Source: CAZEVY01 sp964515555 (lineage in GTDB: Bacteria; Acidobacteriota; Terriglobia; Bryobacterales; Bryobacteraceae). Taken from it: DNA of 64,000 bases. This document shows, piece after piece, positions 15,555 through 25,300 of the stretch (positions are counted from its first letter, which is position 1; each line of letters begins with the position of its first letter). The position numbers and the translations under genes are program-made. The stretch is taken from contig CAZEVY010000012.1 in the NCBI GenBank assembly GCA_964515555.1, positions 1-64,000 of the forward strand. Direction: 5' to 3'. Below the pieces are notes generated by a model. It saw only the letters and a list, made by a program, of their open reading frames with translations. It had not been told where the DNA came from and made no database searches.

Positions 15555-18500
15555 ATGATCAACGCGATCATAGAATTCTGCGCCACGCATCGTGCGCTGG
15601 TCGTCATCCTGGTGGCCATTCTCACACTGGGCGGCTTATGGTCGATGTTCCACGTGCCGCTCGACGCCATCCCCGATCTCTCCGATCCGCAGGTGATCAT
15701 CTACACGGAATGGCCCGGCCGCAGCCCGAACCTGGTCGAGGACCAGGTCACTTACCCGATCGTTTCCGCGATGCTGGCGGCGCCCAACGTCAGCGTTGTG
15801 CGCGGCCTCTCCGACTACGGGTTCTCCTACGTCTACGTCATATTCGAGGAGGGTACCGACCTCTATTGGGGACGGGGACGCGTGCTCGAATACATGAGCA
15901 AGTTCTCCGGCAAGCTGCCCGCGGGGGTCTCGCCGCGACTGGGACCGGACGCGACCGGCGTCGGCTGGGCATTCCAGTACGCGCTGGTCGACAAGTCCGG
16001 CCGCCACAATCTCGCCGATCTCCGAAGCTTCAACGACTGGTATCTGCGCTATTGGCTTGAGAGCGTACCGGGCGTCGCCGAAGTCGCCACCGTCGGAGGA
16101 TTCGTCCGCTCCTACCAGGTCACGCTTGACCCGAACCGGCTGCGCGCGCTCGACATCGCGGCCGAGCGCGTCATGGAAGTCGTGCGCGCCGGCAACAGCG
16201 AAGTCGGTGGACGGCTCGTAGAGATGTCCGGCAAGGAGTACCTGGTGCGCGGGCGCGGCTACATCCGCTCACCCGCCGATATCGCCAATCTCGCCGTTCG
16301 CGCGGACGGCAAGGGGACGCCTGTGCTGGTGCGCGACGTGGCGCGCGTCGAGCTGGTCCCCGACATGCGGCGCGGCGTCGCCGAGCTGAATGGCGAAGGC
16401 GAGGTGACCGGCGGGATCGTCGTGGTGCGCCACGGGCAGAACGTCATGGAGGTGATCGAGAACGCCAAGCGCAAGATCGCCGAAAGCGAGCGCAGCCTGC
16501 CGGAGGGCGTGAAAGTCGAAGTCACCTACGACCGCACCGATCTCATTCGCCGCTCGATCGACACGCTGACGGTGACGCTGATCGAGGAGCTGGTCATCGT
16601 CAGCCTCGTGATCCTGATCTTCCTGTGGCACATTCCCAGCGCGGTCATCCCGATCGTCACCATTCCGATCGCCGTGATTCTCTCGTTCCTGCCCATGTAC
16701 GCCTCGGGCGTGACCTCGAACATCATGTCGCTCGGCGGCATCGCAATCGCCATCGGCGCCATGGTCGACGCGGCCATTGTGGTGGTCGAGCAGACCCACA
16801 AGAAGCTCGAACACTGGGAGTCGGAGGGGCGGCCCGGATCGTCGACGCGTGTGGTGATCGACGCGGTGAAGGAGGTCGGCGGCCCGAGCTTCTTCTCGCT
16901 GCTGGTGATCGCGGTTTCGTTCCTGCCGATTTTCGCGCTTCAGCACCAGGAAGGCCGCCTGTTCAAGCCGCTGGCCTTCACCAAGAATTTCTCCATGGCG
17001 ATCGCGGCGGTGCTGGCGATCACGCTCGACCCCGCGCTGCGGTTGCTCTTACTCCGCACCCAGGGATTCTCGTTGCGCCCGGCGTTTCTCTCGCGCATCG
17101 TCAACGCCGTCGCCGTCGGCAAGATTCACAGCGAGGAGACCCACCCGATCAGCCGGCCGCTGATGCGCCTCTACCATCCCGTCGTCCGCTTCGTGCTGGA
17201 CCACAAGTGGGTGACGATCGCCACCGCCGTGCTCGTCGTCGCCGCCACGGTGCCTGTGTACCGCAAGCTCGGCTCCGAGTTCATGCCTCCGCTCAACGAA
17301 GGCACGCTCCTCTACATGCCCATCACCCTCCCCGGCGTCTCGGCGAACGAAGCGCTGAAGTATCTCCAGCTCCAGGACAAGATGATCATGCAGTTTCCGG
17401 AGGTGCGCAGCGTTTTCGGCAAGGTCGGCAAGGCCGAGACGGCCACCGATCCCGCGCCCTTCAGCATGGTCGAGACGACCATCGTGCTGAAGCCGGAATC
17501 CGAGTGGCGGCGCACCACCGAGAAGCGCTGGTATTCGGACCGCTCGCCCGAGTTCTTGAAAGGACTGCTGCGGCGGCTGTGGCCCGAAGAGCGGCCGATC
17601 CGCTGGGAGCAGCTCGTCGACGAGCTCGACAAGGCCGTGCAGACGCCCGCCTACGCCAACGCCTGGCTGTTCCCCATCCGCACACGCATCGACATGATCA
17701 CCACGGGAGTGCGCACGCCCGTCGGCGTCAAGGTGCTCGGACCGGACCTTAACACCATCGAGCAGGTCGGCTTGCGGCTCGAGCGCACGCTGCGCCAGGT
17801 GCCCGGCACGCGCAGCGCCTTCTACGAGCGCGTCACCGGCGGCTACTACGTCGACGTGCTGGTCCGACGCGACGACGCCGCGCGTTTCGGCCTCACGGTC
17901 GACCAGGTGCAGAGCGTCGTTGAATCGGCCATCGGCGGAATGACGGTCACCACCACCATCGAGGGGCGCGAGCGCTACCCCGTCGCCATACGCTACGCGC
18001 GCGACTGGCGCGACAGTCCCTCGAAGCTCGCCGAGGTGCTGGTGCCTGTCGGCGAAGGCGCCGGGATTCCCCTGGCCCAGGTCGCCGACATCTCGCTCGG
18101 AACGGGCCCGGCGATGATCCGCAACGAAGAGGGATTCCTCGCGGGATTCATCTACGTCGACGTGAGCGGGCGCGACCTGGGCGGCTACGTGGAGGAGGCC
18201 AAGCGCGCCGCCGCCCGCATCGAGCTGCCGCCGGGCTATCAGCTCGTCTGGAGCGGCCAGTATGAGTATCTGACGCGCGTCACCGAGCGGCTGTGGGTGG
18301 TGGTGCCGGTGACGCTGTTCATCGTGTTCCTGCTGCTCTACATCAACACCGGTTCGATGGTGAAGACTTCGATCATTCTGCTGGCCGTGCCGTTCTCGGC
18401 GGTCGGCGCCATCTGGCTGCTCTACCTGCTCGGCTACAACATGAGCATCGCGGTATGGGTCGGGCTGATCGCGCTGCTCGGCGTCGACGCCGAGACCGCT

Positions 18501-18836
18501 GTCTTCATGCTGCTCTACCTCGACTTGGCCTACAACGAGCGCGTAAAGCAGGGGCGGATGCGCTCCATCGCCGATCTCAAGGAGGCCATCGAGGAGGGCG
18601 CCGTGAAGCGGCTGCGGCCAAAGGTGATGACGGTCGCGGTGATGTTCATGGGACTGGTGCCGATCCTGTGGTCGGAGGGCGCCGGGTCGGACGTGATGCG
18701 CCGGATCGCGGCGCCGATGATCGGCGGAATCTTCACGTCGTTTCTGCTGGAGCTGCTGGTGTATCCGGCAATCTACGAAATCTGGAAAGGACGCGAGGTG
18801 CGCCGCCTCGCCGCGGAGTCTCTATGCGGAAACTGA
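15555..18836 (+). CDS. cusA: Heavy-metal RND efflux pump, CusA (Cu/Ag) type
   Basis: The inner-membrane proton-driven pump, 1093 residues, with two blocks of transmembrane helices and two large periplasmic loops. The TM4 proton-relay stretch GAMVDAAIVVVEQTHKKLE keeps the essential Asp and Glu. Metal specificity can be read: M588 (LLYMP), M638 (FSMVETTI) and M714 (RIDMITTG) align, by spacing and flanks recalled from E. coli CusA, with its three-methionine Cu(I)/Ag(I) site M573, M623 and M672. A zinc/cobalt CzcA would not keep all three. It follows the adaptor by 9 bases, and its 3' end overlaps the next gene by 13 bases. Confidence 0.95.
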   Translation: MINAIIEFCATHRALVVILVAILTLGGLWSMFHVPLDAIPDLSDPQVIIYTEWPGRSPNLVEDQVTYPIVSAMLAAPNVSVVRGLSDYGFSYVYVIFEEGTDLYWGRGRVLEYMSKFSGKLPAGVSPRLGPDATGVGWAFQYALVDKSGRHNLADLRSFNDWYLRYWLESVPGVAEVATVGGFVRSYQVTLDPNRLRALDIAAERVMEVVRAGNSEVGGRLVEMSGKEYLVRGRGYIRSPADIANLAVRADGKGTPVLVRDVARVELVPDMRRGVAELNGEGEVTGGIVVVRHGQNVMEVIENAKRKIAESERSLPEGVKVEVTYDRTDLIRRSIDTLTVTLIEELVIVSLVILIFLWHIPSAVIPIVTIPIAVILSFLPMYASGVTSNIMSLGGIAIAIGAMVDAAIVVVEQTHKKLEHWESEGRPGSSTRVVIDAVKEVGGPSFFSLLVIAVSFLPIFALQHQEGRLFKPLAFTKNFSMAIAAVLAITLDPALRLLLLRTQGFSLRPAFLSRIVNAVAVGKIHSEETHPISRPLMRLYHPVVRFVLDHKWVTIATAVLVVAATVPVYRKLGSEFMPPLNEGTLLYMPITLPGVSANEALKYLQLQDKMIMQFPEVRSVFGKVGKAETATDPAPFSMVETTIVLKPESEWRRTTEKRWYSDRSPEFLKGLLRRLWPEERPIRWEQLVDELDKAVQTPAYANAWLFPIRTRIDMITTGVRTPVGVKVLGPDLNTIEQVGLRLERTLRQVPGTRSAFYERVTGGYYVDVLVRRDDAARFGLTVDQVQSVVESAIGGMTVTTTIEGRERYPVAIRYARDWRDSPSKLAEVLVPVGEGAGIPLAQVADISLGTGPAMIRNEEGFLAGFIYVDVSGRDLGGYVEEAKRAAARIELPPGYQLVWSGQYEYLTRVTERLWVVVPVTLFIVFLLLYINTGSMVKTSIILLAVPFSAVGAIWLLYLLGYNMSIAVWVGLIALLGVDAETAVFMLLYLDLAYNERVKQGRMRSIADLKEAIEEGAVKRLRPKVMTVAVMFMGLVPILWSEGAGSDVMRRIAAPMIGGIFTSFLLELLVYPAIYEIWKGREVRRLAAESLCGN

Positions 18837-19456
18837 TGTTGGCATGTCTCGTCGCCGGCGTGGCGGCGGAGGAGTTCCAGTATCCGGTGATGCGCGAGAA
18901 GCTCACGCGCGACGAGCCGGGCCGGCTGACGATCGGCGAGGAGCGGCTGACCTACGTCGCCGACAGGAAGAAGACGCGGATCGACTACGCGCTGCTCGAC
19001 ATCCTGAAGGCCGACGTCTCCGACCGGAGCGTCATTCGCATCGAGGCCTACGACATCTCGAAACGGCGCCTCGGCGGGCGCGTCGTGCACACGTTTCGGC
19101 TGCGCGGCGGGCTGCACGACGAGAGGCTCGCCGCGTTCCTGGCCGCGCGCCTGAAGCGGCCCGTCGTCGCCTCGCGCGCAATCGAGGCGTCGGCCTTCGA
19201 GATCCCGGCGTTTCATCGTCACCGCACGGGCGGGTGTCACGGGACGCTGCGCATGGGGGAGGAGGGCATTCTCTTCGTCGCCTCCAAGCACGCCGACTCG
19301 CGCGCATGGGTCTGGCGTGACATCGCATCGACAGGAACGATGGGGCCGTTCCACTTTCGCGTGACGACGCACGCCGAGACATTCAATCTCGACTTGAAAG
19401 ATCGGCTTCCCGAGGCGCTGCCGCGTTACGCGTGGGAGAAACTGTACGGTCGATGA
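18824..19456 (+). CDS. Secreted protein with two similar halves, unknown function
   Basis: A 210-residue protein starting at the ATG at 18824, inside the end of cusA. A short signal peptide (KLMLACLVAGVAA) precedes two halves that look alike in layout: GRLTIGEERLTYVADRKK then IDYALLDI in the first, and GTLRMGEEGILFVASKHA then WVWRDIAS in the second. Each reads like a PH/GRAM-type beta sandwich strand order, ending in a helix. This domain guess is by eye and not certain. The 13-base overlap with cusA implies coupled translation and a possible role in the same envelope, but no metal-binding cluster is visible. Confidence 0.72.
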   Translation: MRKLMLACLVAGVAAEEFQYPVMREKLTRDEPGRLTIGEERLTYVADRKKTRIDYALLDILKADVSDRSVIRIEAYDISKRRLGGRVVHTFRLRGGLHDERLAAFLAARLKRPVVASRAIEASAFEIPAFHRHRTGGCHGTLRMGEEGILFVASKHADSRAWVWRDIASTGTMGPFHFRVTTHAETFNLDLKDRLPEALPRYAWEKLYGR

Positions 19457-19557
19457 CGGCGCAATAGCGGCTGGCCATTCGCTGCCCGGAGCGCCGAACT
19501 GACGAGACTCAGCCGCGCTCGCGCCCCCGCTGCGTCGTGCGCGATCATGACGGAGAC

Positions 19558-20673
19558 ATGAGGATCACACGGGTCGAGACCATCTACCTTCGGCAGCCGG
19601 AGGTCAAGTGGCAGTGCGACAGCGGGCAGGACGCCCTCATTGTGCGGGTTCACACCGACGCCGGCATCACCGGCATCGGCGAAGTCGATTCGAATCCGAT
19701 GGCGGCCAAGGGCGCCATCGACGGGCCGTTCTCTCACACCACCGCCTGCGGCCTGGGCGAGATTGTGCGCGGCGAAGACCCCTTCGAAACCGAGAAGATC
19801 TGGCACAAAATGTACCGCGCCAACATTTACGGCGGACGCCGCGGCGCGGGCTTTCACGCTATGAGCGGCATCGACATCGCCCTGTGGGATATCAAGGGCA
19901 AGGCGCTGGGGCTTCCGGTGTGGAAGCTGTTAGGCGGCGGGTTTCAGAAGCGCATCCGCTGCTACGCGAGCTCGCTGTTCGGCGCCACCCCCGAGAAGAC
20001 CGGTGACCTTGCGCGCCGCTACCGCGACCAGGGATTCACGGCCGTGAAGTTCGGCTGGGACCCCATGGGCCGCGACGAGAAAACCGACATCGCCCTGGTG
20101 CGCGAAGGCCGCCGGGGGCTGGGCGATGACGCCGACCTGCTGATCGACGCAGGCCTGGTATGGGATTCGAAGACCGCGCTCCAGAGAGCACGGGCATTTT
20201 CGGATTACCGAATCTTCTGGCTGGAAGAGCCGCTGCGGCCCGACGATTACGAAGGGTACCGTCGCCTGGCCGAGGCCACCGACGTGCGCATCGCGGCCGG
20301 GGAAGAGGAGAGCGGCCGGCAGTCCTTCCTCGACCTGATGGACCGCGGGCGGATCGACGTCGTTCAGGTCGACCTGACTCGCTGCGGCGGCTTCACCGAA
20401 GCTATGAAGATTGCGGCCCTCGCATGGGATCGGGGGTTGCCGGTGGCGAACCACGGTTTTACGACGTATATCAACGTCACCGCCGCCCTGCACTGGCTGG
20501 CGTCGATTCCCAACGCGCTGATCTGCGAGTTCGTCGCCGAGGAGGAGACCAACCTGCGCGAGTCGGTGACCCGGCAGAAACTCCGGGCTGTCGACGGTTG
20601 GCTGGAGGTACCGGACGCCCCCGGGCTGGGGGTCGACCTGGACGAGGAAGCGGTGGCGCGGTTTCGGGTCTAA
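19558..20673 (+). CDS. Enolase-superfamily enzyme, mandelate racemase group, probable sugar-acid dehydratase
   Basis: A 371-residue enolase-superfamily enzyme. It has an N-terminal capping domain (about 1-125), then a TIM barrel with the metal ligands D197 (LLIDAG), E223 (WLEEP) and E249 (AAGEEESG), and the general-base pair D272 (VQVDLTRCGG) with H299 (VANHGF), which defines the mandelate racemase/acid-sugar dehydratase group. The second-strand lysine is K164 in TAVKFGWDPMG. The family removes water from aldonic or glucaric-type acids by proton abstraction next to a carboxylate. Specificity is unknown. No sugar-acid transporter or aldolase is adjacent. ATG 19558 was chosen because it has CGGAG just upstream and gives the normal MRITRVET start. 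Confidence 0.9.
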   Translation: MRITRVETIYLRQPEVKWQCDSGQDALIVRVHTDAGITGIGEVDSNPMAAKGAIDGPFSHTTACGLGEIVRGEDPFETEKIWHKMYRANIYGGRRGAGFHAMSGIDIALWDIKGKALGLPVWKLLGGGFQKRIRCYASSLFGATPEKTGDLARRYRDQGFTAVKFGWDPMGRDEKTDIALVREGRRGLGDDADLLIDAGLVWDSKTALQRARAFSDYRIFWLEEPLRPDDYEGYRRLAEATDVRIAAGEEESGRQSFLDLMDRGRIDVVQVDLTRCGGFTEAMKIAALAWDRGLPVANHGFTTYINVTAALHWLASIPNALICEFVAEEETNLRESVTRQKLRAVDGWLEVPDAPGLGVDLDEEAVARFRV

Positions 20674-20742
20674 GGGCGGTGGGGGACACGATAAACAGCC
20701 CAGGTGACATATCAGCTGGGGGTTCGCCGTGGCCGGGGGCGT

Positions 20743-20772
20743 TTGACCGGCCTGCCGCCGGTCTAGTAGAGT
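20743..20772 (+). promoter_or_regulatory. Candidate promoter of the mltD-like gene
   Basis: TTGACC (20743-20748), an 18-base spacer and TAGAGT (20767-20772) lie 12 bases before the ATG at 20785, leaving a leader of only about five bases. No Shine-Dalgarno sequence is seen. The spacer contains a GGC/GCC-rich palindrome (CCGGCCTGCCGCCGG). Confidence 0.5.
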
Positions 20773-20784
20773 CTTAAGTTCGGC

Positions 20785-22380
20785 ATGCGATCGCGTCCCG
20801 CAAGCCTAAGTACCCGGATGGCCGTCGGCCTTGGCCTGCTGGCGTTGGTTGGCTGTACCCCCACGGCGACCCGGCCACAACGGTTCATCCTGAGTTTTGT
20901 GCCGCCTGCCCCCGCAGCGCCGCCGCCGATCCATCTGCCGGATCCGCCGCCCTACTACCAGGGACTACTGGACCGCGAAGAGCCGGGGACGCTGCTTGCC
21001 CGGATGGCCGCGCCCCCCGAGCCGCCCGAGGTCGATCGGCGCCTACAGCGGTCTGAAGTGCTGTTTCAGGAGGGTCTGCGGTTGCACCGCTCTGGCGAGT
21101 GGGCGCAGGCGCGGGTGGAGTTTGATCGCGCCATGGACGTGCTCTTGCGTGCCCCGGCCAACCTCGCCGGTCGCGACCTGCTCGAAAAACGCTACTACGA
21201 CCTGGTGGAGGCCATCCACCGCGTCGAGGTGGAACAGGCCTCCCGTGAGCGCATCGAGCCGGTCTTCGACCGCGCACCCCTGGACGATATTCTCGAGAAG
21301 ACCTTCCCGGTCGACCCCCGGCTCACCCCGAAGATCCGCGAGCAGGTCGCGGCCACCGTGTCGCAGCTTCCCCTGGAAGTCAACGACTCGGTCATGAGCT
21401 ATATCACCTACTTCAACACCAAGGGCCGGCGTAGCCTCATCGGAGGCCTCACCCGCTCGGGCCGGTATCGCGGAATGATCCAGCGAATCCTGGATGAAGA
21501 GGGGCTGCCCCCGGAGCTGATCTTCCTGGCGCAGGCCGAGTCGGGTTTTCTGCCTCGCGCCGTATCGCGCGTGAAGGCGACCGGAATGTGGCAGTTTATG
21601 AGCGCCCGCGGGCGCCAATACGGACTGGAGCAGAACCGCGAGATCGACGACCGGCTGGACCCGGAGAAAGCCACCCGCGCTGCCGCCCGCCACCTGAAGG
21701 ACCTCTATCACGAGTTCGGCGACTGGTACTTGGCAGTGGCGGCCTATAACTGCGGCCCGGTCAACGTCCAGCGCGCCGTGGAGCGCACCGGCTTCGCCGA
21801 CTTCTGGGAGATCCGCAAGCGAAACGCTCTGCCGCGCGAGACTTCCAACTACCTGCCCATCATCGTCGCGCTCACCATCATGACGAAGAACCCGCGCGAG
21901 TACGGGCTGGAGGGCGTGGTGCCCGCGTCTCCCATCGAGTACGACACGCTCATCGCGGGCGCGCCGACCCACCTCGGCCTGCTCGCCGATATCCTGGGTC
22001 TGCCTCTCGTCGAATTGAAGGAGCTGAACCCCGCGATCCTGCGCTCGGTCGCTCCTGGCGGATACGCCGTGCGGATTCCCAAGGGGACGCTGAAGAGCGC
22101 GACGGCGGGCCTCGACCTGGTGCCGGCCGAGCGCCGCGCCGCCTGGCGGGTACATCGCGTGGGCGCCGGCGAGACGGTGCCTGTGATCGCGCGCCGCTAC
22201 GGTATCGCCGAGAAATCGATCGTCGAGATCAACGCCGACTGTCTGGTGGCCGAGGAGGGCGACCTGCTGGTGATTCCCAGCGCCTATCCCGAGCCCCGGA
22301 CGGTGGTCGCGCCCCGGCCCCGCACGCGCCAGCGAACCTATCAGACGGCGCGCGTGAAGCCCTCGGCGGCTCGCCGCTAA
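20785..22380 (+). CDS. mltD: Membrane-bound lytic murein transglycosylase D-like lipoprotein
   Basis: Cleaves peptidoglycan glycan strands with formation of 1,6-anhydro-muropeptides. A 531-residue lipoprotein with a lipobox at C24 (LALVGC), a Pro-rich linker, a helical region, then a family-1 SLT catalytic domain at about 225-345. That domain shows the catalytic Glu in LAQAESGFLP, the TGMWQFM motif and AVAAYNCGPVNVQRA. A C-terminal LysM domain at about 452-495 (VHRVGAGETVPVIARRYGI) binds glycan. The architecture is that of MltD with one clear LysM. It stands alone between the dehydratase and a convergent TonB receptor gene. Outer-membrane inner-leaflet location is expected from the lipobox. 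Confidence 0.93.
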   Translation: MRSRPASLSTRMAVGLGLLALVGCTPTATRPQRFILSFVPPAPAAPPPIHLPDPPPYYQGLLDREEPGTLLARMAAPPEPPEVDRRLQRSEVLFQEGLRLHRSGEWAQARVEFDRAMDVLLRAPANLAGRDLLEKRYYDLVEAIHRVEVEQASRERIEPVFDRAPLDDILEKTFPVDPRLTPKIREQVAATVSQLPLEVNDSVMSYITYFNTKGRRSLIGGLTRSGRYRGMIQRILDEEGLPPELIFLAQAESGFLPRAVSRVKATGMWQFMSARGRQYGLEQNREIDDRLDPEKATRAAARHLKDLYHEFGDWYLAVAAYNCGPVNVQRAVERTGFADFWEIRKRNALPRETSNYLPIIVALTIMTKNPREYGLEGVVPASPIEYDTLIAGAPTHLGLLADILGLPLVELKELNPAILRSVAPGGYAVRIPKGTLKSATAGLDLVPAERRAAWRVHRVGAGETVPVIARRYGIAEKSIVEINADCLVAEEGDLLVIPSAYPEPRTVVAPRPRTRQRTYQTARVKPSAARR

Positions 22381-22397
22381 CCAGGCGCCCGGTTACT

Positions 22398-25300
22398 CTA
22401 GAACGCGACGCGCAAGCCGAACCGGAACACCCGCTCGTCGAGGCCCTCGCGCCCCGTATTGCGGATGCCGGTGATGCTGGTGAAACCTCCCAGGTTCCGA
22501 ACCGTGCCGTCGGCGTTCAACTGAAGGTTGTTCACGTTGGCGCCGGGATTCGAAAAGTGCGGCGTGTTGGTCAGATTGAACACCTCCGCGCGGAACTGCA
22601 TCGACCAGCGCTCGGTGAAGCGGAACTGGCGGAAAAGGCTGAAGTCGAAGTTGGCGACGCCCGGGCCGCGCAGCGAATTGAAGCCGGAGGTCCCAAAGCG
22701 GACCGCGGTCACTGGGGCATAGGCCAGCGGGTCGAAGAACGACTCGCCGGGGCCGGTCCGGCCGATCTTGGCGACCTCCGGCTTGATCTGGTCGGCGCGC
22801 TGGTTGCTTCCGGTGACGAGATTCAGCGATGTCGCCGCCGCGCTCACGCTGAACGGCGAGCCCGTGTACAGGCTCAGCAGGCCGTTCACCTGCCACCCGC
22901 CGGCTACCGCCGATCCCACACCGCCCGAGTTCAGGTAGCGCTTGCCGCGGCCGAACGGCGGCTCCACGACGAACGACGAGCTGAACACGTGCGAGCGGTC
23001 GAAGCTCAGCACGGAGCGGTTCAGGTCGAAGAACTGGAGCGCTTGAATCTGCGGCGGATTGTCGGCCAGAGCGTCGCAGCAGATGCCGATCACCTTCGAC
23101 CACGTGTAGGCCGCCTGCACCTGCACGCCCGACGAGAAGCGGCGCAGCAGCGACGCCTGCATCGAGTCGTACTTGTTGGTGCCGGGATTGGTGAGCAGTT
23201 CGGTGTTGGCGGTGCGGCCGAACTTCACGAAGTAGGGCTGGCCCTGTTGCGCCAGACCCGGAACCTGGCCGGCGTTGAGGTTCAGGATCTGGTTGATTCG
23301 GATCTGCCGCGAGCCGACATAGCCGACCTGGCCGGTCATGTCGAGCGGCAGTTGCTTCTGGATCGTGAGATTCCAGGAGTGCATGTAGCCTCGCCGCGGC
23401 TTCTGCTCGAGTGCGCGCGCCGAGAGGTTCGACGGGATCGCGATCACCCCGCTGCTGATGTCGGGCACCGGCACCGCCGGGATGCCGTCGCGCAGGCGGC
23501 TGGCGAACTGGAACGCGTTCGGCGACGGCACCGTGAGATTCAGCCCCGACGGGTAGTTGCCGATCAGGTCGCGCACGAACGCCAGCGGATACGGATCGAA
23601 GTTGAGGCCGTAACCGGTGCGGATCACCATCGAGTCGGTGGCACGCCAGGCGAAGCCGGCGCGCGGGGAAAAGTTCTTCCAGCCGATCTCGTAGCCGCAG
23701 TCCTTGGGAACCGATCCCGCGCCGCAGATCAGCATGCGGTTGTTGTTGAAGTCGTAGCGCTCCAGGCCTCGGCTCTTGCGCGTACCCATCGGGAAGCGGT
23801 CCCATCGCAGTCCGAGCGATGCGGTGAGCTTACGCGTGGCCTGCCACTGGTCCTTGAAGTAGAGGCTGTACTGCCAGTTGCGGGTCGCCGTGCGGTTGTC
23901 GTCGAACGGGATGAAGGTCTTCGATACGCTCGTGGGAAGGCCGAGCAGGAAGGTCGCGAAGCTGTGGAACTGGTTGGCCGCGGCGCCGCCGGAAAGCTGC
24001 GACGGTCCTCCGCCGAAGGTGAACGACCCCGCGCTCGCGCCCGTCTCAAAACGATTCATCGCCTGGCGCACGATGTCGCCCCCGAAGCGGAAACTGTGGG
24101 TCCCCTTGGTCCAACTGGCGTTGGCCGTATACTGCACCTGCCAGTTCTCGTCGACGTACGGTCCGGCCGCGCCGCCGCTGCCGGGATTGCCGATCGTCGA
24201 ATAGTTGGTGACGCTGAACTGCGGCCAGCCGCCGTACTCGCGCGCCGGGCCGTTCGTGCCCGGGATTCCCAGGAATTCCAGCCCGAGCTTCTCGTCGACT
24301 CGCGGCGGATCGCTGTAGGAGTAGATCAGCGTGATGCCCGTGTAGGTGTCGAGGATCAGGTTCGGCGCGACGACGTACGACGCGCTCCCGGTAACCGTGT
24401 AGGTGTCGCCGTAGCCGAATCCCATTTTGCCGGCGGCGCTGTTGACGCCCTCGCCGCCGAGATCGCCGTAGGCGGGGGGATTGCTGAAATCGAAGTCGAG
24501 CCAGCCGAGCCGGCCGGAGAGAGCGAGCTTCGAGGTGGCGTTGTAATTCACCTTGGCGTCGATCTTGTTGCGGCTCACGTTATACGGTCCGTTGGCGTAG
24601 AAGTTGTCGGTGAGCTGCGACGGGAACGTCGGCGCCGGCAGCGGGCCGATCAGCTTGGTCACGATGGGCTCGATGCGGGCTGAGGGCACGAGATTGTTGG
24701 CGAACGGCGTGCGCCCGGTGCCGTTGGCGGCGCCGGTCAGCGGGTCGTAGATCGGCGACGGCGCGGCCGCCATGTTGCCGGCGCGGATGTCGGCGGTCGG
24801 GACAGTCAGCAGGCGCCCGCCGGTCTGACGATCGAATTCTCCTTCATAACTGCCGAAGTAGAACAGCTTGTCGCGCACGATGGGCCCGCCGATGGTTCCG
24901 CCGAGCTGGTTGTTGATGGCCTTGGGTTTCCGCTGGCCGGCGGGGAGGAAGAACGGCCGCGCCTTCAGCGCGCTGTTGAAGTGGTATTCGAATGCCGATC
25001 CGTGGATCGCGTTGGTACCGCTCTTCATCTGCACGTTGGCCGACATGCCGCCGGAGAGCCCCTGGTCGGCGTCGAAGCTGCCCGTGACCACGCTCACCGC
25101 TTCGATAGCCTCCAGCGCCGGAATGTAGGCCGCCACGTGCGGCAGCCACAGGTTGTTGGTGATGGCGCCCTCGATGCGGATGCTGTTGGAGTTCCGCGTG
25201 GTCCCGTTGGTGTGGAATCCCAGGCCGCGCGAGGGGTTCGCCGCCACCGAGTGATTGTTCTCCGGCGGCGTGATGCCCGGCACGGTGATGAAGAGGTTCT

